Origin: Volvariella volvacea V23
Taxonomy: Eukaryota > Basidiomycota > Agaricomycetes > Agaricales > Pluteaceae
Assembly (NCBI GenBank): GCA_000349905.1
Contig: KB722749.1
Span: 301,612 to 365,611 of the forward strand
Direction: 5' to 3'
Length of the DNA: 64,000 bases
Part shown: positions 23,501-36,619 of the stretch, one piece after another
Numbering within the stretch: the first letter of the stretch is position 1
Layout: each line of letters begins with the position of its first letter
Made by a program: the position numbers and the translations under genes
Notes under the pieces: generated by a model
Told to the model about the DNA's origin: nothing
Seen by the model: the letters and a program-made list of their open reading frames with translations, nothing else
Database searches by the model: none

Positions 23501-26500
23501 TTGCCGGTTTTCGCCTTGAAACAGGTCCACCTCGAACCCTCAAAGGTGGCCACTCACCAGGTCGCTCGCCCATTCCTCTCAGTTACAATACCCATCCTGC
23601 CATCCTTCAACCTCAACCTATTGGCATTTCGTTGCCTCCGAACCATTCACGCATAGAAGGCTTGCCGATCTCGAATCACTCTGTTGGTACCAATTCCAAC
23701 CTGTGAGGTCATTGCACGGCTTGCGAGGAATCCGGGAAAGGTCTATTTGCTATTTGGTTCCCCTCCCCTCCTTCTTTCCTCGCATTCCCCTTCATATCCC
23801 CCCTCCCCCCAACTAATTACGGCTTCTCATGCAATTGAAAGGTATAAGATGAGTGCAGGTCAACCACTCGAGGCATTACCTTGCACTTGAGTATTCGTGG
23901 TCTATCTCACTTGCCCTCGACTCTCGACATTGGGGCCCGACCCTTGACCACGGTACCGGTCATTTTCAAGCGTATTGCCCATACATACGACCTTCGCCCT
24001 AAAAGTGCCCGCTGCTCACGCCGCCTACTTTCCAACCGATATCGCCAGTAACGATGCCCCGCCGAAGATCAGCCCAGACTTCCTCCGCCTCTGCATCTTC
24101 TCCACAGGTGACATCCACCTGTGTCTGCCGCCATAAATCCGAAAGTCACTTTCTTGCCCGATGTGGGTGTCCCAATGATCGGCCAACCGACCATCCAATG
24201 CACACCATGGATGACGCTTTTCATCGTGTCTGGTGCTCCGACTGTCTCGGGTTTTGTTCTCAAGACCCCAACTGCTCAAAAGTATTCATAACCACGACCA
24301 AACCATACCACCACATATATCTCTTCTTATTCCGCATCAAACTCGCGGCGATTACCTTCTTGGCTTGTAAGTGTTGCTTTCACATCTTACTTTGTCTTGT
24401 CCCCCGATATTTCGAACTTTTCGTCCTCCCCCGGCCGAGTTTTTTTAGTTGGAGTGGATGACATACCCTCACTTGGCGTATCAGCGGTTTTTTGACGTGG
24501 GATGTCATCAGTTGTCATGGTCATCCACCCTGCCAATTTATTCCCACCCCCTGCTTTCCCCTTTGTTGCACCGCGTTCTCATCTTCTATTCCTGTGCTGA
24601 CCGCCGGCATTAGTCCTATTACAGAGATGGAAGGCATGGCGGCTGCCGTTCCTTGCGAGAACATCTCCCCGAACAGCATAATCAATCAAACACATTAATA
24701 TTGTTCGAGCCTTGAACTCTTGGTCCATGGATTTCAGCGCTCAAACTCATTCTATCGTCCCTCTCAAACTAGGGCCATCATCTTGAGCGATGCTCCTGTT
24801 TTTAATCATGGACATCACACATATTACTTTACAGAAGTGGGACAAATTATTACCACTCCTTCACGCCGCTTTTTCTATCTCTAGCATTTCTTCATTGAAT
24901 TCTTGTTTTATGCACACGTGTATCCATGTCATACCTTTACCCTTTATTCCATCCTGCTCTAGAACTGAGCACGTCTTGATTATTTATATTCTTATGAGCT
25001 GCCTCTTCGGTGTACACTATTATTCCCATGCTATCAGATCGGAGGGGATGGTAATCGTAATCGCATTTGAAAACTTGATACCAAAAGATTTCATAGACGC
25101 ATGCATGTGTTGGTCAGCTTCAAGTTATTGTATAATGACCGAAATGTTAGTCTCACAGCTTCCAAACTATCCAAACCCAACAGCTTTCCGTCATGCCCGT
25201 GAAATCGTGAGATGCTTTCCCGAGTCTTTGGCATCACGTCTTTCAATTCAACAAGCCGTAAGCCTTACAACGTTCTGTCTGCTATACTGATGCTCTGACA
25301 ACATCACATTACTACCTGACGATGCCTGAGCGCATCAAGCCCCGCAGACAACAATTGCGCAGCTGACAGTTCATCTATCCAACCACCCAGGACCCTTGAG
25401 GTGATTGGAATCAGGATAGGCTCTCATAACGGGGTAGCTGGAGCACGGAACCTGCTGTAACATCCGGCATTCAACTTGAGTGTGGCGAAACCCCAAGTTT
25501 GCAGTGCATTCGCCGAGCCTCCATATCCCGGATTGAAGTGATCAATAAACCCGAGGCCATTACCGTAACATGCCATCATATGCTAATATTATTCTTTCAA
25601 ACTCGGTAACTATTTCAAAGTAAACTCAGACGAACTGGTCTAGACGCCTTTTACTCCATCTCTATGCATGCACCGCGCTCTATATGCAGCCGATGCGTCA
25701 TCACCATGCATTCCAATATGAAGCACCAAGCGCTAGGCCGGCAGCCGCGAGTCCAAGTACATAGCAAATGCAAATTTCCAAGCGGCGACCTTCTAAGCGA
25801 ATAGCACAACAGCTTTTCAAACACAGCGTAGTGAATGAACAAGTCGAGCTCCACCGTCCTATTCATGGGGGCCTGGACAATGGCGTGATAACAAAAAAGC
25901 ATATCTATAGTTCAAGGATCTCTCTTATACCCGAAGCACGCATGGCAGTCGAATTATGAAATTTACATACCCCAACAGCGTGGTCAAGGGCTTAGCCAAT
26001 TAAAACGCGATATGGAACCCTTGCTGTACTCAAGTTCGCCGGGTTCAATCAACTGACTGCCAATGGTAGTTCTATGCAAGCCTCATCTTGCATACAAGGG
26101 TCCTCGCGCGCCTGCTGCAGCGTGCTTGGGGCTTTAGCTATAGGCTCTTCCTGCATGTTGTACTCTAGGTTGGGAACATCAATGAATGTATACAAGCCAA
26201 TGGCATGAGTGACTTGCGGTACCCATGAATTGCCGGTGGGATTCAAAGTATAACCGTGTTCATAACGCGAACTTTGACTTAACAATCCTAAGATGGCTTA
26301 TACAGGCTTTCTATCCTGCCGGCACATGTCGCTTCGTTTGAACAGCCTGAAGGCGAGCCATGCTCGGGACTTGGGTGCTTATGCATGCACATGGCAGGTC
26401 GAGGAATCAACAAGCAATACCAGCCCTAGATGAATCACGGTGTCCAGTGTAGTTTTTAGGACACACCGGAGTTCACCAGCATTGGAGGTGTAGTTCCAAA

Positions 26501-26845
26501 GACCGCAGCAATGAAACTTGATACACCCAATATACATTGAGTCATCGCCATCGTCACCACGATTCCACGTTAACAACCTGCAGCACTGCACCTATTCATT
26601 CTCCCAAGAGGATCTTCGTCACATCCAAAGAAGAACGCCTTATGCAGACTAATCAGTCACTCTCGATCATCACCCCTCCCTCATAGACTTCTTCACGCCA
26701 TTTGCCATAGCGAAAATCTAGGATGATCTCGGGGATCATTCTCAACTACACCAAGACAAAGGAGTCCAATACCAACACGTTACGATATAGCTCCCGCTCC
26801 CCACTCCACCCAAACCACGATTCTCTACCCACGTCCGAAAAGCTT
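20567..26845. other. Gene-poor region of about 6.3 kb
   Basis: Only short frames in all six phases. The longest are 24790-25290 (166 codons, hydrophobic and Cys/His/Ser-rich) and 22023-22394 (123 codons); neither resembles a family or has coding-like codon use. 23740-23830 is a pyrimidine-rich tract. 20752-20763 is an A run. No LTR pair, transposase motif or terminal inverted repeat was evident, but old degenerate elements cannot be excluded by eye. Confidence 0.4.
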
Positions 26846-29074
26846 TCATTTCCTCCTGCCAACGCGTGGTTTAGGGAAAGTTGGAGGTGCTGTAAGGAAG
26901 GCTCGTTTGGTTCCTGAAGCACTTAGTGGTAAGCCTAGTCGTATTCGTTCTTTTTCCGTAACAGCTTGTATTTTGCAGCCTGTTGAGAGCGAGTTACATA
27001 TTACGACAAGCCCGTGGTCATCGTGGACAATTTAGAACAAAGGGTATGTTCGATGTTGAAGGTCGAGAACGGTGGTGCGATGCATCGTGTGCGTTGGAAC
27101 GCATATGGTTGCATGGGGGTCCGAACATTCATTTGCAAGGGAGTTAAAGTGACCCAGCAGTCCAGTCAGGTAACCGTGGCCGCGGTTTTCCAAGGCAGTC
27201 GTCAGTGATTGTTTGGCAGAATTCGTGGGGGCGCTCACCAAGGGATCTGAACAACCTGTTGACCCTACAAGACAGAAGGACAAAGAGAGGTTAGTTGTCG
27301 ATCATTCATCACGTAGACAAACGAGCTGTTGCCTATCCCTGTGCCTATCCCTGCATTTGAGACCTGAATTCACAGGCCTGAACAGCAGTTCTTAGGGGCT
27401 ATTTCTGCCAGCATCGATATGCCGTGGGTTTCCACTCAGGTATCCGCAATATAACTCATCGGCCATGGTGGGGTGGATATAATTGCGGTGGAATCGCAAA
27501 CCGATTGGCCGTTTCAATCACGTAAACTTAGAGAAGGGCCAGGGGAAGAGGGACCACGGAATAAGTGAAAAGGTTAATGCTTACTCTGCGGCTGTCATTT
27601 TCAGTTCTTGAGCGAGTATTTCGGTATCTGTAGCGTAATTATCTAGTCTGAGACAGAGTGCAAATATATTCGTGAGGAGCAACGTGTTTTTGGCGGGTGT
27701 GCACTGGTGACTGGAGAATGAATCAGTATTAAGACGGTGAGGAGTAATTCACTCATTGAGAGATGAGTAAAAGAAATTACACGAACTTTGATGAATTACG
27801 GGGTGTTTCTGTGAACCTTGACAAGAAGCTGTCCAATATAACGTCCGGGACACGACTAATTTTTTGTTGGAGTTCGCTCCTTTCTACGGTTTTGTTGAAT
27901 TGAGCGAGGCGTCGGAAAGCTAATAATGCTGAAATATATATAAGAATTTTACTGCATAGGTACAAAAATAAAACCCGATGGTTATCAGTCGACAACGCGG
28001 AAATTTGGGAAATAAGGAGATCCTTACAGCTCCTTTTTCTTTTTATCGCCTTGGTAAATGGCGCTGAGATGATTGTTGCACCACCTTGAATACGAATGCG
28101 GGAGCAACGCCTTCCTCTCATTGTCGCTACTTGCTTGATCATAGGCAGTCGTAGAGATAGCTCTCCATTCCACCTCAGGTATGATAGAGTGAAGCGGGTA
28201 TACATCCGCCGGATCTGTAGCTGACTCTACGAACGGTGGTATTAGTCTGTTCTCGTCAGCAATTGCTTTAGCTTCCTCTAGTGCGATGAATGCAAATCAG
28301 CTCAGCAAAGTTACATCGAAACTATCCTCACAAACCTTGGGTCATGAGTCCCTCAGCACCCTTCTCTATTCCGTCCATAACAAAGTCCACCACTCCCTTC
28401 ATGGCTGTGACATCAACTTTGTTTCGTTCTTGGGCACGAATTGCAGCTTTAGCTTTCTTGGTACCAAAAGTCTCTCCAAGCGTAGTACGTGCCTCTCGAT
28501 ATTGGGGCGCAGTGGGTGCCTCAGATGGTGGTATCGACTTTAACGCCTTGACTGTATGCGTCATGATATATGGTGTCAAGGCCTGAGGGAAGATAGTTAA
28601 AGCTCCCGACCGACGATTGTGTACCGCAACAAGATACCTAAAGCAAAAGCTCCGATCTTAAGTTCCTGTCGTGAGGCATTGACAGTAAACTTACCGACAA
28701 CCTCCCTCCGCGACTCTTTCAGTCTCTGCTGCGTCCGAGGTGAACTCAACGGTATCTGTCTCTCCAACAACAAGAGCAATCCCGTCCTTATCGTCATCCC
28801 TTTCGCTTTTAGATTTTTTATGGGTGTAACACTGGAAGGGTGCAGAGGAGGGCGGATGTACAGCTGGAAAACTGGCTGAATATTACCAGATGTCAGCCTG
28901 ACGAAGCCATTGAGGCATGCGCATAGACTCGCCGAGGATAGGCCCCACTTGTGGTGTTTGTGAGGAAAGGTCGATCGTCACCCTTGTTGACTCTGGACTT
29001 TCTTCGCGCTTTCGCTTTTTCGTGGTCGGGCTCTGGCTTGGAACGACACTTGGATTTTGTTTTTTGAGAGACAT
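26846..29074 (-). CDS. RPA49: RNA polymerase I subunit RPA49 (A49)
   Basis: Eight exons: 29074-28933, 28875-28695, 28637-28336, 28277-28085, 27951-27787, 27710-27585, 27264-27239, 26979-26846. Product 422 aa, matching yeast A49 (415). The N-terminal dimerisation half reads ASFPAVHPPSSAPFQCYTHK, YLVAVHNRRSGALTIF and TLGETFGTKKAKAAIRAQER. The C-terminal tandem winged-helix part reads ILIYISALLAFRRLAQF, then VNRLFRSLGCKIQAVTEKER, ending FLTAPPTFPKPRVGRRK. A49 with A34.5 forms the TFIIF/TFIIE-like module of Pol I in the nucleolus and aids initiation and elongation. Intron 1 starts with GC (CTCG|GCGAGT), supported by the conserved ASFP at the junction. Introns 6 and 7 are long (320 and 259 nt), yet the small exon between them (26 nt) encodes the conserved VNRLFRSLG. 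Confidence 0.93.
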
Positions 29075-29422
29075 TTATGCGGGCAAAACCACGCCACTCG
29101 GGGCTCTGACGGGGGTGGTGGTGATGATGATGAGTGGGGACAAATAGCGATTGAGACCACGCGAGTCGGCGTTGGTCTCAACTTGTCCATGCTCCCCACT
29201 GTCGCCCGCTCCTCTCCTCCCTAATCCTCTCAGTTCCTCTTTCCATACTAATCCAGGTCTTGCTCGTTGCTGGACCATATAACAATAATTTCTGGGTTGT
29301 TTATCTTACAGAAGGGGCAGTCGGGCCATAAATCGCGCAGTTCGAGTCAACGCCTCCACTGCCCGTGCAGCTCAATATCACCGCCTGGAATATATCATAA
29401 ACGGTTCTAATAACCGACGATA
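29075..29422. other. Divergent promoter RPA49 / SET2
   Basis: 348 nt between start codons. No TATA box recognised; a GGTGGTGGTGATGATGATGA microsatellite-like stretch lies around 29113-29133. Confidence 0.5.
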
Positions 29423-32400
29423 ATGTCTGTACAGCCACTACAGTTGAAGCCCGAAGTTGAAGACAGGCCTGGTGCTGAGCCTCTGCCTTGGGACACAAAT
29501 GGTCCTGAGCGACACGCATCTTCCACCACAACTTCTCACAACGTCAAGAAGGAGGCACCCTCGTCTACTCTGAAGCATTCTCTACCATCACCACCGACCT
29601 CAGCAACAATGGATGACCATCCATCCGTGAAATCCGACTCAACGCCTTCCAAACCTCCCTCACCACAGCCAGGCACCGCTCGGTCTGTCAAGCCGAAGGT
29701 GTCCCCAAGTCCAACACCCCCACCCACAGCGACCGCATCCTCCTCTTCTTCAAATTCCAAGTCATCAACACCTCAACCCGGAATGGCCGCCTCATCTTCG
29801 AAAAAGGTCGTAGGTTTCCAACCTCAGCTTATTGGAGATCTGCCCGTGGCCAGAGAGGAAGCGCTCAAATCCTTCAACGAGATTCCGGAAAATAACTACC
29901 AGTACAAAACTTTAGGTCGTTCGAGAGAAGTTTTGGAGAGCATGACGTGTGATTGTACTTATGAGCATGGTTCGTTTCGTTTTGCTCCAATAGCGTAGTT
30001 TTTGCTCGGGCTGTTTCTCGTTTTGGGCCGTGCTGGCGCTGTGTTGCTGGTCTGACTCGATTTTATCACTTCCTCATCATATCCTTTCCTATAGGCGTCA
30101 GTGACCCAGGAGATGCGTGCGGCTCAAGTTCGGATTGTATCAATCGGCTCACGCAGGTAGAGTGCCTACCGGACGATTGTCGGTGTAGAGACCACTGTCA
30201 AAACCAACGGTAAATCTGACTGTTTTGTCACTCTCGATAACTGATACACTCCTTTACTTTCGTTTTTCAACCTCGTACCTTTAGATTTCAACTGAAGCAG
30301 TATGGAGATATTGAAATCGTGCTGACGGAAAAGAAGGGATTCGGTTTGAGGGCGGAAAGTGATATACCACGGTCGGTTTTGCTCCTTTCACTTCGTCAAA
30401 TGACGGCCTAAGTGTTGCTATTGCAGTGATACCTTCATTTACGAGTATGTGGGGGATGTTGTGAACCTAGCCTCGTTCAAGAAACGGATGCGAGCGTATG
30501 CGGAGGAAGGGATTCAACACTTTTACTTCATGATGCTGCAAAAAGACGAGGTACGCATTGTTCATTTCATTGCTTTCTCTCCACCTCCGTTCCACTCATA
30601 CCACGCGTTTGTGGCTCTGTAGTTCATTGATGCAACTAAGAGCGGTGGGATTGGCCGATTCGCAAACCACAGTTGTAACCCCAACTGCTACGTTGCAAAA
30701 TGGACCGTTGGCGATCATGTTCGAATGGGCATCTTTGCGAAGCGGAGCATCAAAAGACACGAGGAGTTGACATTCAATTACAACGTCGATCGATATGGGT
30801 ACGACTTTAACCCACTTGAGCTGCGACGGCGACCTCTAAAGCACTCTCGTGTTCCATGACAGGCATCAAGCACAGACTTGCTATTGTGGTGAACCTAACT
30901 GTGTGGGATTCATTGGTGGCAAGACGCAAACTGATGTGTCTTCTATGGACGATCTCTACTTCGATGGTATGGGCACATGCGGCACTGTCTGCCATCCACG
31001 TCTTTGACCAATCTTCCTCTTACATAGCACTTGGTATTACCGATGAGACCGAGATCATGGAGCTCAAGGGCACGAAGAAGAAGAAAGGCAAAAAGATAGA
31101 TGATCCAGACTTCATGGTGCGTTTGGCCTTCGTTCACAACGTAAAGGTTCCATGGCTCATATCGGTGCTTGAAATCAGCCTCAAATGAAGCCTATAGTCG
31201 AGAAAGACGTACCGAAGATTATCCAAGCAATACGGCAGACTCAGAGTCGAAAGGTTCTGGCCAAGTTGCTTACACGCATCAAGGTGCGTGTTTTTTGTTG
31301 TAATCTGTGAATATGTGCATTTCTCGGAGATTATTGACGTTTTCTCCACGTACTTTATTGCTACCTTGCCATGCCGTGTCTTGCCATTGCGTAGATTACC
31401 GAGGATCAAGCAGCCCTTAGACAGATCATGCGCCTTCGAGGGTATAGCTTGATGACGAACGTATTGGAGGACCACGCATCAGATACCGAGCTTATCATAC
31501 TGGTGAGATCATTTTGTTCCCCTGCCTCCCTTGATAGAACACCTGACTCTATTGATATGTCCGTCATATCCTTGCTATGCCGTCCAACACCTTCATGCCT
31601 GCCACTTAAATAACCTATTCTTTCTCACCAAACTCTAAATACGCTTTTCGACTTGCAGGTTTTGGAGTGTATGTCGACTTGGCCACTTCTCAATCGTAAC
31701 AAAGTGGAAGACTCCAAGGTTCACATCCCAGTACGGCAATGCACGTCGATGGATAACGAAACAGTAAAAAGCCTGTCACAAAAGGTACAGTTCATATTCC
31801 TCGTTCATTACGCGCTACTCTCCCTTTCTCTACTCCGTGTACTCGAACACGAGGAAAATGTGTGCTCATGCCTGCTTTCCCTATCACAGCTTCTGGATCA
31901 CTGGGATACATTACCCATGTATAATCGGATACCAAAGAGAATCATACCGGTGAGCATCCTTGCTGTGCCTGCATACACCATCAAACGACTAATAAATAAT
32001 GATTTTCTCCACACTATTCATATTCTACTATTCTTCACACACCACCTGTTGGGGAATCATTCCGTCGATCAGGAAGAAGAGATTACGCCCGCATCAACAA
32101 TTTCCGTTCCACCCGAAGCGAAGAAAGACCCTTCACCGCGTCCCAACAAACGTTCACGTTTCAACAATAACAGTAACCCCGGGCATTCGTTCAGACCCAT
32201 GGGTACCAAACCAACGATTGTGAATCCATGGTACCACAAACAACAGGAACAGCGAGAGCGTGAAACGCAACAAGCTATATGGGATAATATGCGTCAAGCT
32301 CAGGAGCAAGCGAGGGCGGCTTCTGCTTCTCTCATTCCTTCAAAGGAATCTCTGCAAGCGATTATTGCTGCTGCTACGGCTGCTCAGGCTGAAGCTGCCG

Positions 32401-33299
32401 CCGCGGCCAGTGCTGCCGCTGCTGCGTCCACTGCGCAACAAGAAGAGGCAGCAAAGACAAAGCATCCGTCGTCGTCTTCGAGTGGTGAGAAGAAGAGACA
32501 TAAGAGCTCGTCGTCGAAGAAGCCTCAAACAGAGGAAGAGAAGGAGGCCAACAAGGAAAAGAGATTGCTCAAGCTTGTTGGGGCGGTGGTTGTTAAGTGT
32601 ATGTCGAAATATGCCAAATCCTTGGACCATGATACATTCAAGAAGCATGCCAAGGAGGTATGTGGTGATGTTCTCTCGAAGGGTTTTTTTGCTGATATTC
32701 CTTCGTTGGTGTAGCTGACACACGTGATTGCGGAGAAGGAGAAGAAGTCGATGAGCTACAAGGAAGGCAGACTCGATGCCCTTTCAGATGAAAAAGTGGC
32801 GAAAATCAAGAAATTTTCCAAAGAATACATTGCCAAGATACTACGGAAGATTGAGAAGTCTGGTGGTGGGAGTAGTAGTGCGAGCAGTAGCAAGCGACCA
32901 CCAAAACCACCATCAAGCGTTGAAGGCAATTCGTCGTCAACTCTTTTGGATACACCGAATTCTCTAGGAGGGGACAGCCATGGGAATGCGGAGGAGCAAG
33001 ATCACGATGCGAAGATGATGGACGTGAATTCATTCATTGTGGGCGGCGATTTAGAGGACGCCAATGGTGTAGACATGAATCCGGAAAGTGATACGGAAGG
33101 CGAGACAGACGGTGGAGAGGGTGACAAGGTGATGGACGCAGAGGACTACCACTTCGCCAAGGAGGAACCCAACTCTATAGTAACAGACGAAAAGGTGACG
33201 CTGTCGAGGGACGAGTCCTTCTTAACCCGCATGGACGTGGATTCGCCGACATCGGCCATTCGGCAGCCAACGACAGACCCTAGACGAAGACCTGCATAA
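29423..33299 (+). CDS. SET2: Histone H3 lysine-36 methyltransferase SET2
   Basis: Thirteen exons (29423-29969, 30095-30209, 30285-30371, 30427-30550, 30623-30798, 30863-30966, 31028-31116, 31179-31283, 31395-31502, 31659-31784, 31890-31949, 32073-32657, 32715-33299) give 936 aa. Domain order: disordered Ser/Pro N-terminus to about 145; AWS zinc cluster (TCDCTYEHG, then [19 protein letters not shown]); SET with [29 protein letters not shown] and [13 protein letters not shown]; post-[18 protein letters not shown]; a helical TFIIS-N-like segment; a Gln/Ala-rich linker; and an SRI domain near 704-790 ([37 protein letters not shown]). The SRI domain binds the Ser2/Ser5-phosphorylated Pol II tail, so H3K36 methylation follows elongation. 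The C-terminus is acidic and Ser-rich. Divergent from RPA49. Confidence 0.95.
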
Positions 33300-33692
33300 T
33301 ACATTTTCTTTCTTTGGTTCAGATTGACGTTGCAGTAGGGTGAGTAGGACTAGCTATGGGTTGAGGACACAGAACTCGAAGGATATTACTTGGTTTTGGT
33401 TTCAAGCTTCGTTAATTCAAAATTGAGATAATTTATGAGGCGTTATTCTTGTTCGGCATTCCGGTAGTATACGTAACTCCTTTAGCTTCATGTCGTTTCG
33501 TGCAGCTGTCGTGCTTGCTGTCGTTGGAAATATATTTCACAGCAGTTTTGCTTTCTGGAGGACTTGCATTGCGCTTCGGGGACATCCTCGGTCCGGATTT
33601 CTTACATAAGCAGACATTATGTCACGAGTGTAGCTGCGCGAGCCGCGTTACACCAACCCGGACTATCATCATCCTTTGCCTTAACCTTCTCC
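33300..33692. other. Intergenic region SET2 / RING-CH gene
   Basis: 393 nt, both genes on the plus strand: SET2 3' flank and RING-CH promoter. No recognisable element. Confidence 0.5.
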
Positions 33693-36007
33693 ATGCCTGC
33701 TCCAAATATCGGCGTACCAACCATTGATGATCTGCGGGTATGCTGTGCAAAGTTGAAGCTGTATTCTTGCCTCATGCCAATTTCCAGGTGAGATTGTGCT
33801 ACATTTGCCGTGAGGAGGAATCAGGACTGCAAGGTTCGTCCCCAAGTCCTTTCGCTTGGACAAAGGGATCCTCACTACGTCTTGGTGCACATTCTTGGTT
33901 GCTTACCAGGATCAGGCCCAATAAAAGAATGGACCCACCCTTGCCAATGTACGTTGGTTGCACACGAGGAATGCCTGCTGCAGTGGATCCAAGCTGCGCT
34001 TAACGATCCGGGGAGGGCAAAGAACGCTCTCAAGTGCCCACAATGTGGTGCAAAATACGAGATGCAAAGTGAAAACCCAGAAGTGTTGAAGATTATGTCG
34101 AGCGTTGAACGTTTCGGCCAATCGTTTGGGAAGTTCTGTCTTGTGGCGGGGGCCGTTGGGACTGTGTGTATCGTTGGCACAGGTGAGCCGGGAGTCCTCA
34201 ACGACGTAGCAATATGTTCTGATGGCTCCGAACTGTCTTCGCTTAGGCATTGTCATCGTCCTAACGGGCTATGGCTCGTGGGCCCTGAAGCATCTACTTG
34301 GACAGGAGTAGGTTTCCATTCTGCAGATAATGGGGACACCCCTGTCGTACTCAACACGTATTACATTTTGACAGAATGTTTGATCTAATCATAACAGACA
34401 ACCCAGCAAACTGGAAATGGCCAATGGTGACCAACATCTTCCTTGTCCCTATTTCCCTTATCCTATCCCGTTTCAAATCACGACATCTAATACCGCCGAC
34501 TGGACTACTTGCCTGGCCCCTGGCAACTCCTGTATCACAGCACTGGCGTCTAGACAAGGAACCCCTAATAGACCTATACGCCGCCAGTGATGCGAACAAG
34601 CTCATTGCTTGGCCTCCCCCGCCCTTCGTTTTCACCTTCATATTAATGCCTGCAGTACGATGGGGTTATAGTAAACTCTTCAAAAGGTTGGCTAAGAGAG
34701 TGTTGGGGGAGACTGAAGGCGAAAGGTTCTGGGAGCTTGGAGCCACGACAACAGAAGGCGAGGAGGGGAATGAAAACCAGATCGAACTGCGAATTAACGT
34801 TAATGTTGAAGGTGTAGCAGGTGCAGAGGAGGCCCCACCTGCCGAACAAATAATAGAGGAGAGACAACCTGAACAAGCCCTGCCACAGCAACAGGAGCAA
34901 CAGCCCCAGCAGCCGGACGCCGCGCAACAAGTTAATCAACAAGGGCAACCCGACGCACAACCAACCATGGAAGATATATTACGGCGAAGGGATGAGCTCC
35001 AACAAGCGCTTGCCAGAGCACGAGAACGGAGGCAACAGCGACTGCAGGAACAAGGTCAGCAAGTAGATGGGGACCAACCCCAAGCAGCTGAAGACGATCC
35101 CGACGCTGACCGTGAACAACGGCAAAACCTCATCCAACGCCTAGACCAAGAGGAAGCCGCTCTTCGAAGAGAAGACATAGACCTACGTCGCCAAGAGCGC
35201 CAATTGCTCGAAGAACGGCGAGTCCAGCATGCTCGTCTTCGTCAACAACTTGACCAGTTGCGACAAGATCTAGATGAACTTGAACGCCAACGAAATAATC
35301 GCGACAACAACAATAACAATGGACGCGATGGTAATAGGAGAGGGCTGGCTATCAACGCCATTTCACTAGGAAGAACAGTGGGCGGTGCACTACTAATTCC
35401 GTTGATTGCCAGTACCATGGGTAGACTGCTTCTAGGCCTGTCAAGGAAATCATCTTGGCTACACAAATTCCTGGCTGTCAAACCCCCACTCAAATCACGT
35501 GGAGGTCCATTCTCTGGGATTGGTGCCTTTGTAGGGTTGGGCACGAGCGGTGCTGGACTTGGATTGGGAGGGAAGAAGTATGGAGGGTACCATGGCCAGG
35601 GATTGGAGTTTTGGAAACGCATTGGGATTGCGATCAAGAGGACCTTGCTGACCGTCTACGGTGGAACGAGAACTTGGATAGAGGCAGATCCTGTTTGGTA
35701 AGTGTTTTGATCGTAGACTGTGTATTGTGTATCTCATTTTCTTCATCTAGGTGGCGCAATGCAATCGGGCTAGGATTGTTCGTGGTGGTATGTGCCTCCT
35801 TCGCTTTGTTCTCTTTGTTGCTCATTGAAATTCTACTAGGCTAAGGATGTCCTAACCTTGTGGTACCGCTACCTCTCCAAGAAGGAACAAACCACCAGAC
35901 ATCTAGCAAACAGAAATTTCGAGGGCATTGACATCAAAGAGTTGGACTTGAAGCCCTCGTTCTATATCAGAAACAACCTCCCCGTTCCAGAGTTAACGTC
36001 CCAGTAG
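33693..36007 (+). CDS. Membrane RING-CH (MARCH-type) E3 ubiquitin ligase
   Basis: Seven exons (33693-33737, 33788-33833, 33910-34182, 34247-34307, 34375-35697, 35751-35787, 35840-36007) give 650 aa. The N-terminal C4HC3 RING-CH (residues ~18-75) has CYIC, HPCQC, HEECLLQWI and CPQC as zinc ligands; the His-before-Cys order and the Trp spacing mark RING-CH. Hydrophobic segments follow: FCLVAGAVGTVCIVGTG, IVIVLTGYGSWAL, and others around residue 200-260 (VTNIFLVPISLIL, FVFTFILMPAVRWGY). A long Gln/Glu/Arg-rich coiled-coil or disordered stretch comes next (about 290-450), then a Gly-rich region with two more hydrophobic stretches (VGGALLIPLIASTM, AIGLGLFVV). RING-CH ligases with a MARCH5-like layout sit in mitochondrial, ER or endosomal membranes; compartment here is not determinable. 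No partner gene adjacent. Confidence 0.87.
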
Positions 36008-36619
36008 CCGTTGAATATCGTCGTGTTGTGGAATTTCTTAATCAAGTTCTCGACTAATAGTGACAATATCATATTCGTTGCATATCATCTCGCTTTCGGT
36101 TGTTACTCATTCTACTGGTATTCGATAAATGATAAATATATAACAGCCTATATATAAACTCCGGGTGCTCGAGCGCGATATTTATGCAGTCACAGTGAAA
36201 GGCCTGTATTGTGTTGATACCAGTACTACGCATACAGTCACCCCCTACAGTCGAGTGAGAATACTTCCACAGCACTATTCCCGCGGAATAGCGCTCTGTA
36301 AATATCCGGACTCGATGAAGGTAGGAACCGATAGAAAGCAACAAGACTAATGAGTTGGACATAGTAGTACAAATGCTTTGTCGTTCTACATGGACTAATG
36401 TCATATACCAAACCAAATTAGATCCGACCTCAACAGGGGAAAAAGGAGGTGAAATACACGAGATGGATAAGTCATGGAATTCCACCCCCGCATTTAGGTT
36501 TCAGGAGAAGCGTCAAAGAACGAAACGGCGCTTCTACTGAAATGCAAATGCAAAAGGAAGAAGCCCAGCCAGATTGTCCTCTATTGGAGTAGTTGCGGCT
36601 GTCGTATGTCCCTTTTTGT
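36008..36619. other. Convergent intergenic region RING-CH gene / ankyrin-MYND gene
   Basis: 612 nt, AT-rich around 36100-36160 (ATAAATGATAAATATATAA). No gene recognised; probably the two 3'UTRs. Confidence 0.5.

Noticed and set aside
24054..24461. 135-codon frame with several CxC/CxxC pairs, briefly considered as a zinc-ribbon or Cys-rich secreted protein
   Set aside because: Cys spacing fits no known finger, there is no signal peptide, and the sequence turns hydrophobic and low-complexity after the Cys region.
24790..25290. 166-codon plus-strand frame in the gene-poor region
   Set aside because: Composition is erratic (Cys/His/Ile-rich), no domain, no flanking splice logic, no conserved-looking blocks; most likely chance in AT-rich DNA.
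18733..26845. Search for LTRs, terminal inverted repeats, transposase or reverse-transcriptase motifs
   Set aside because: None could be supported by reading; a computed self-alignment would be needed to exclude degenerate copies.
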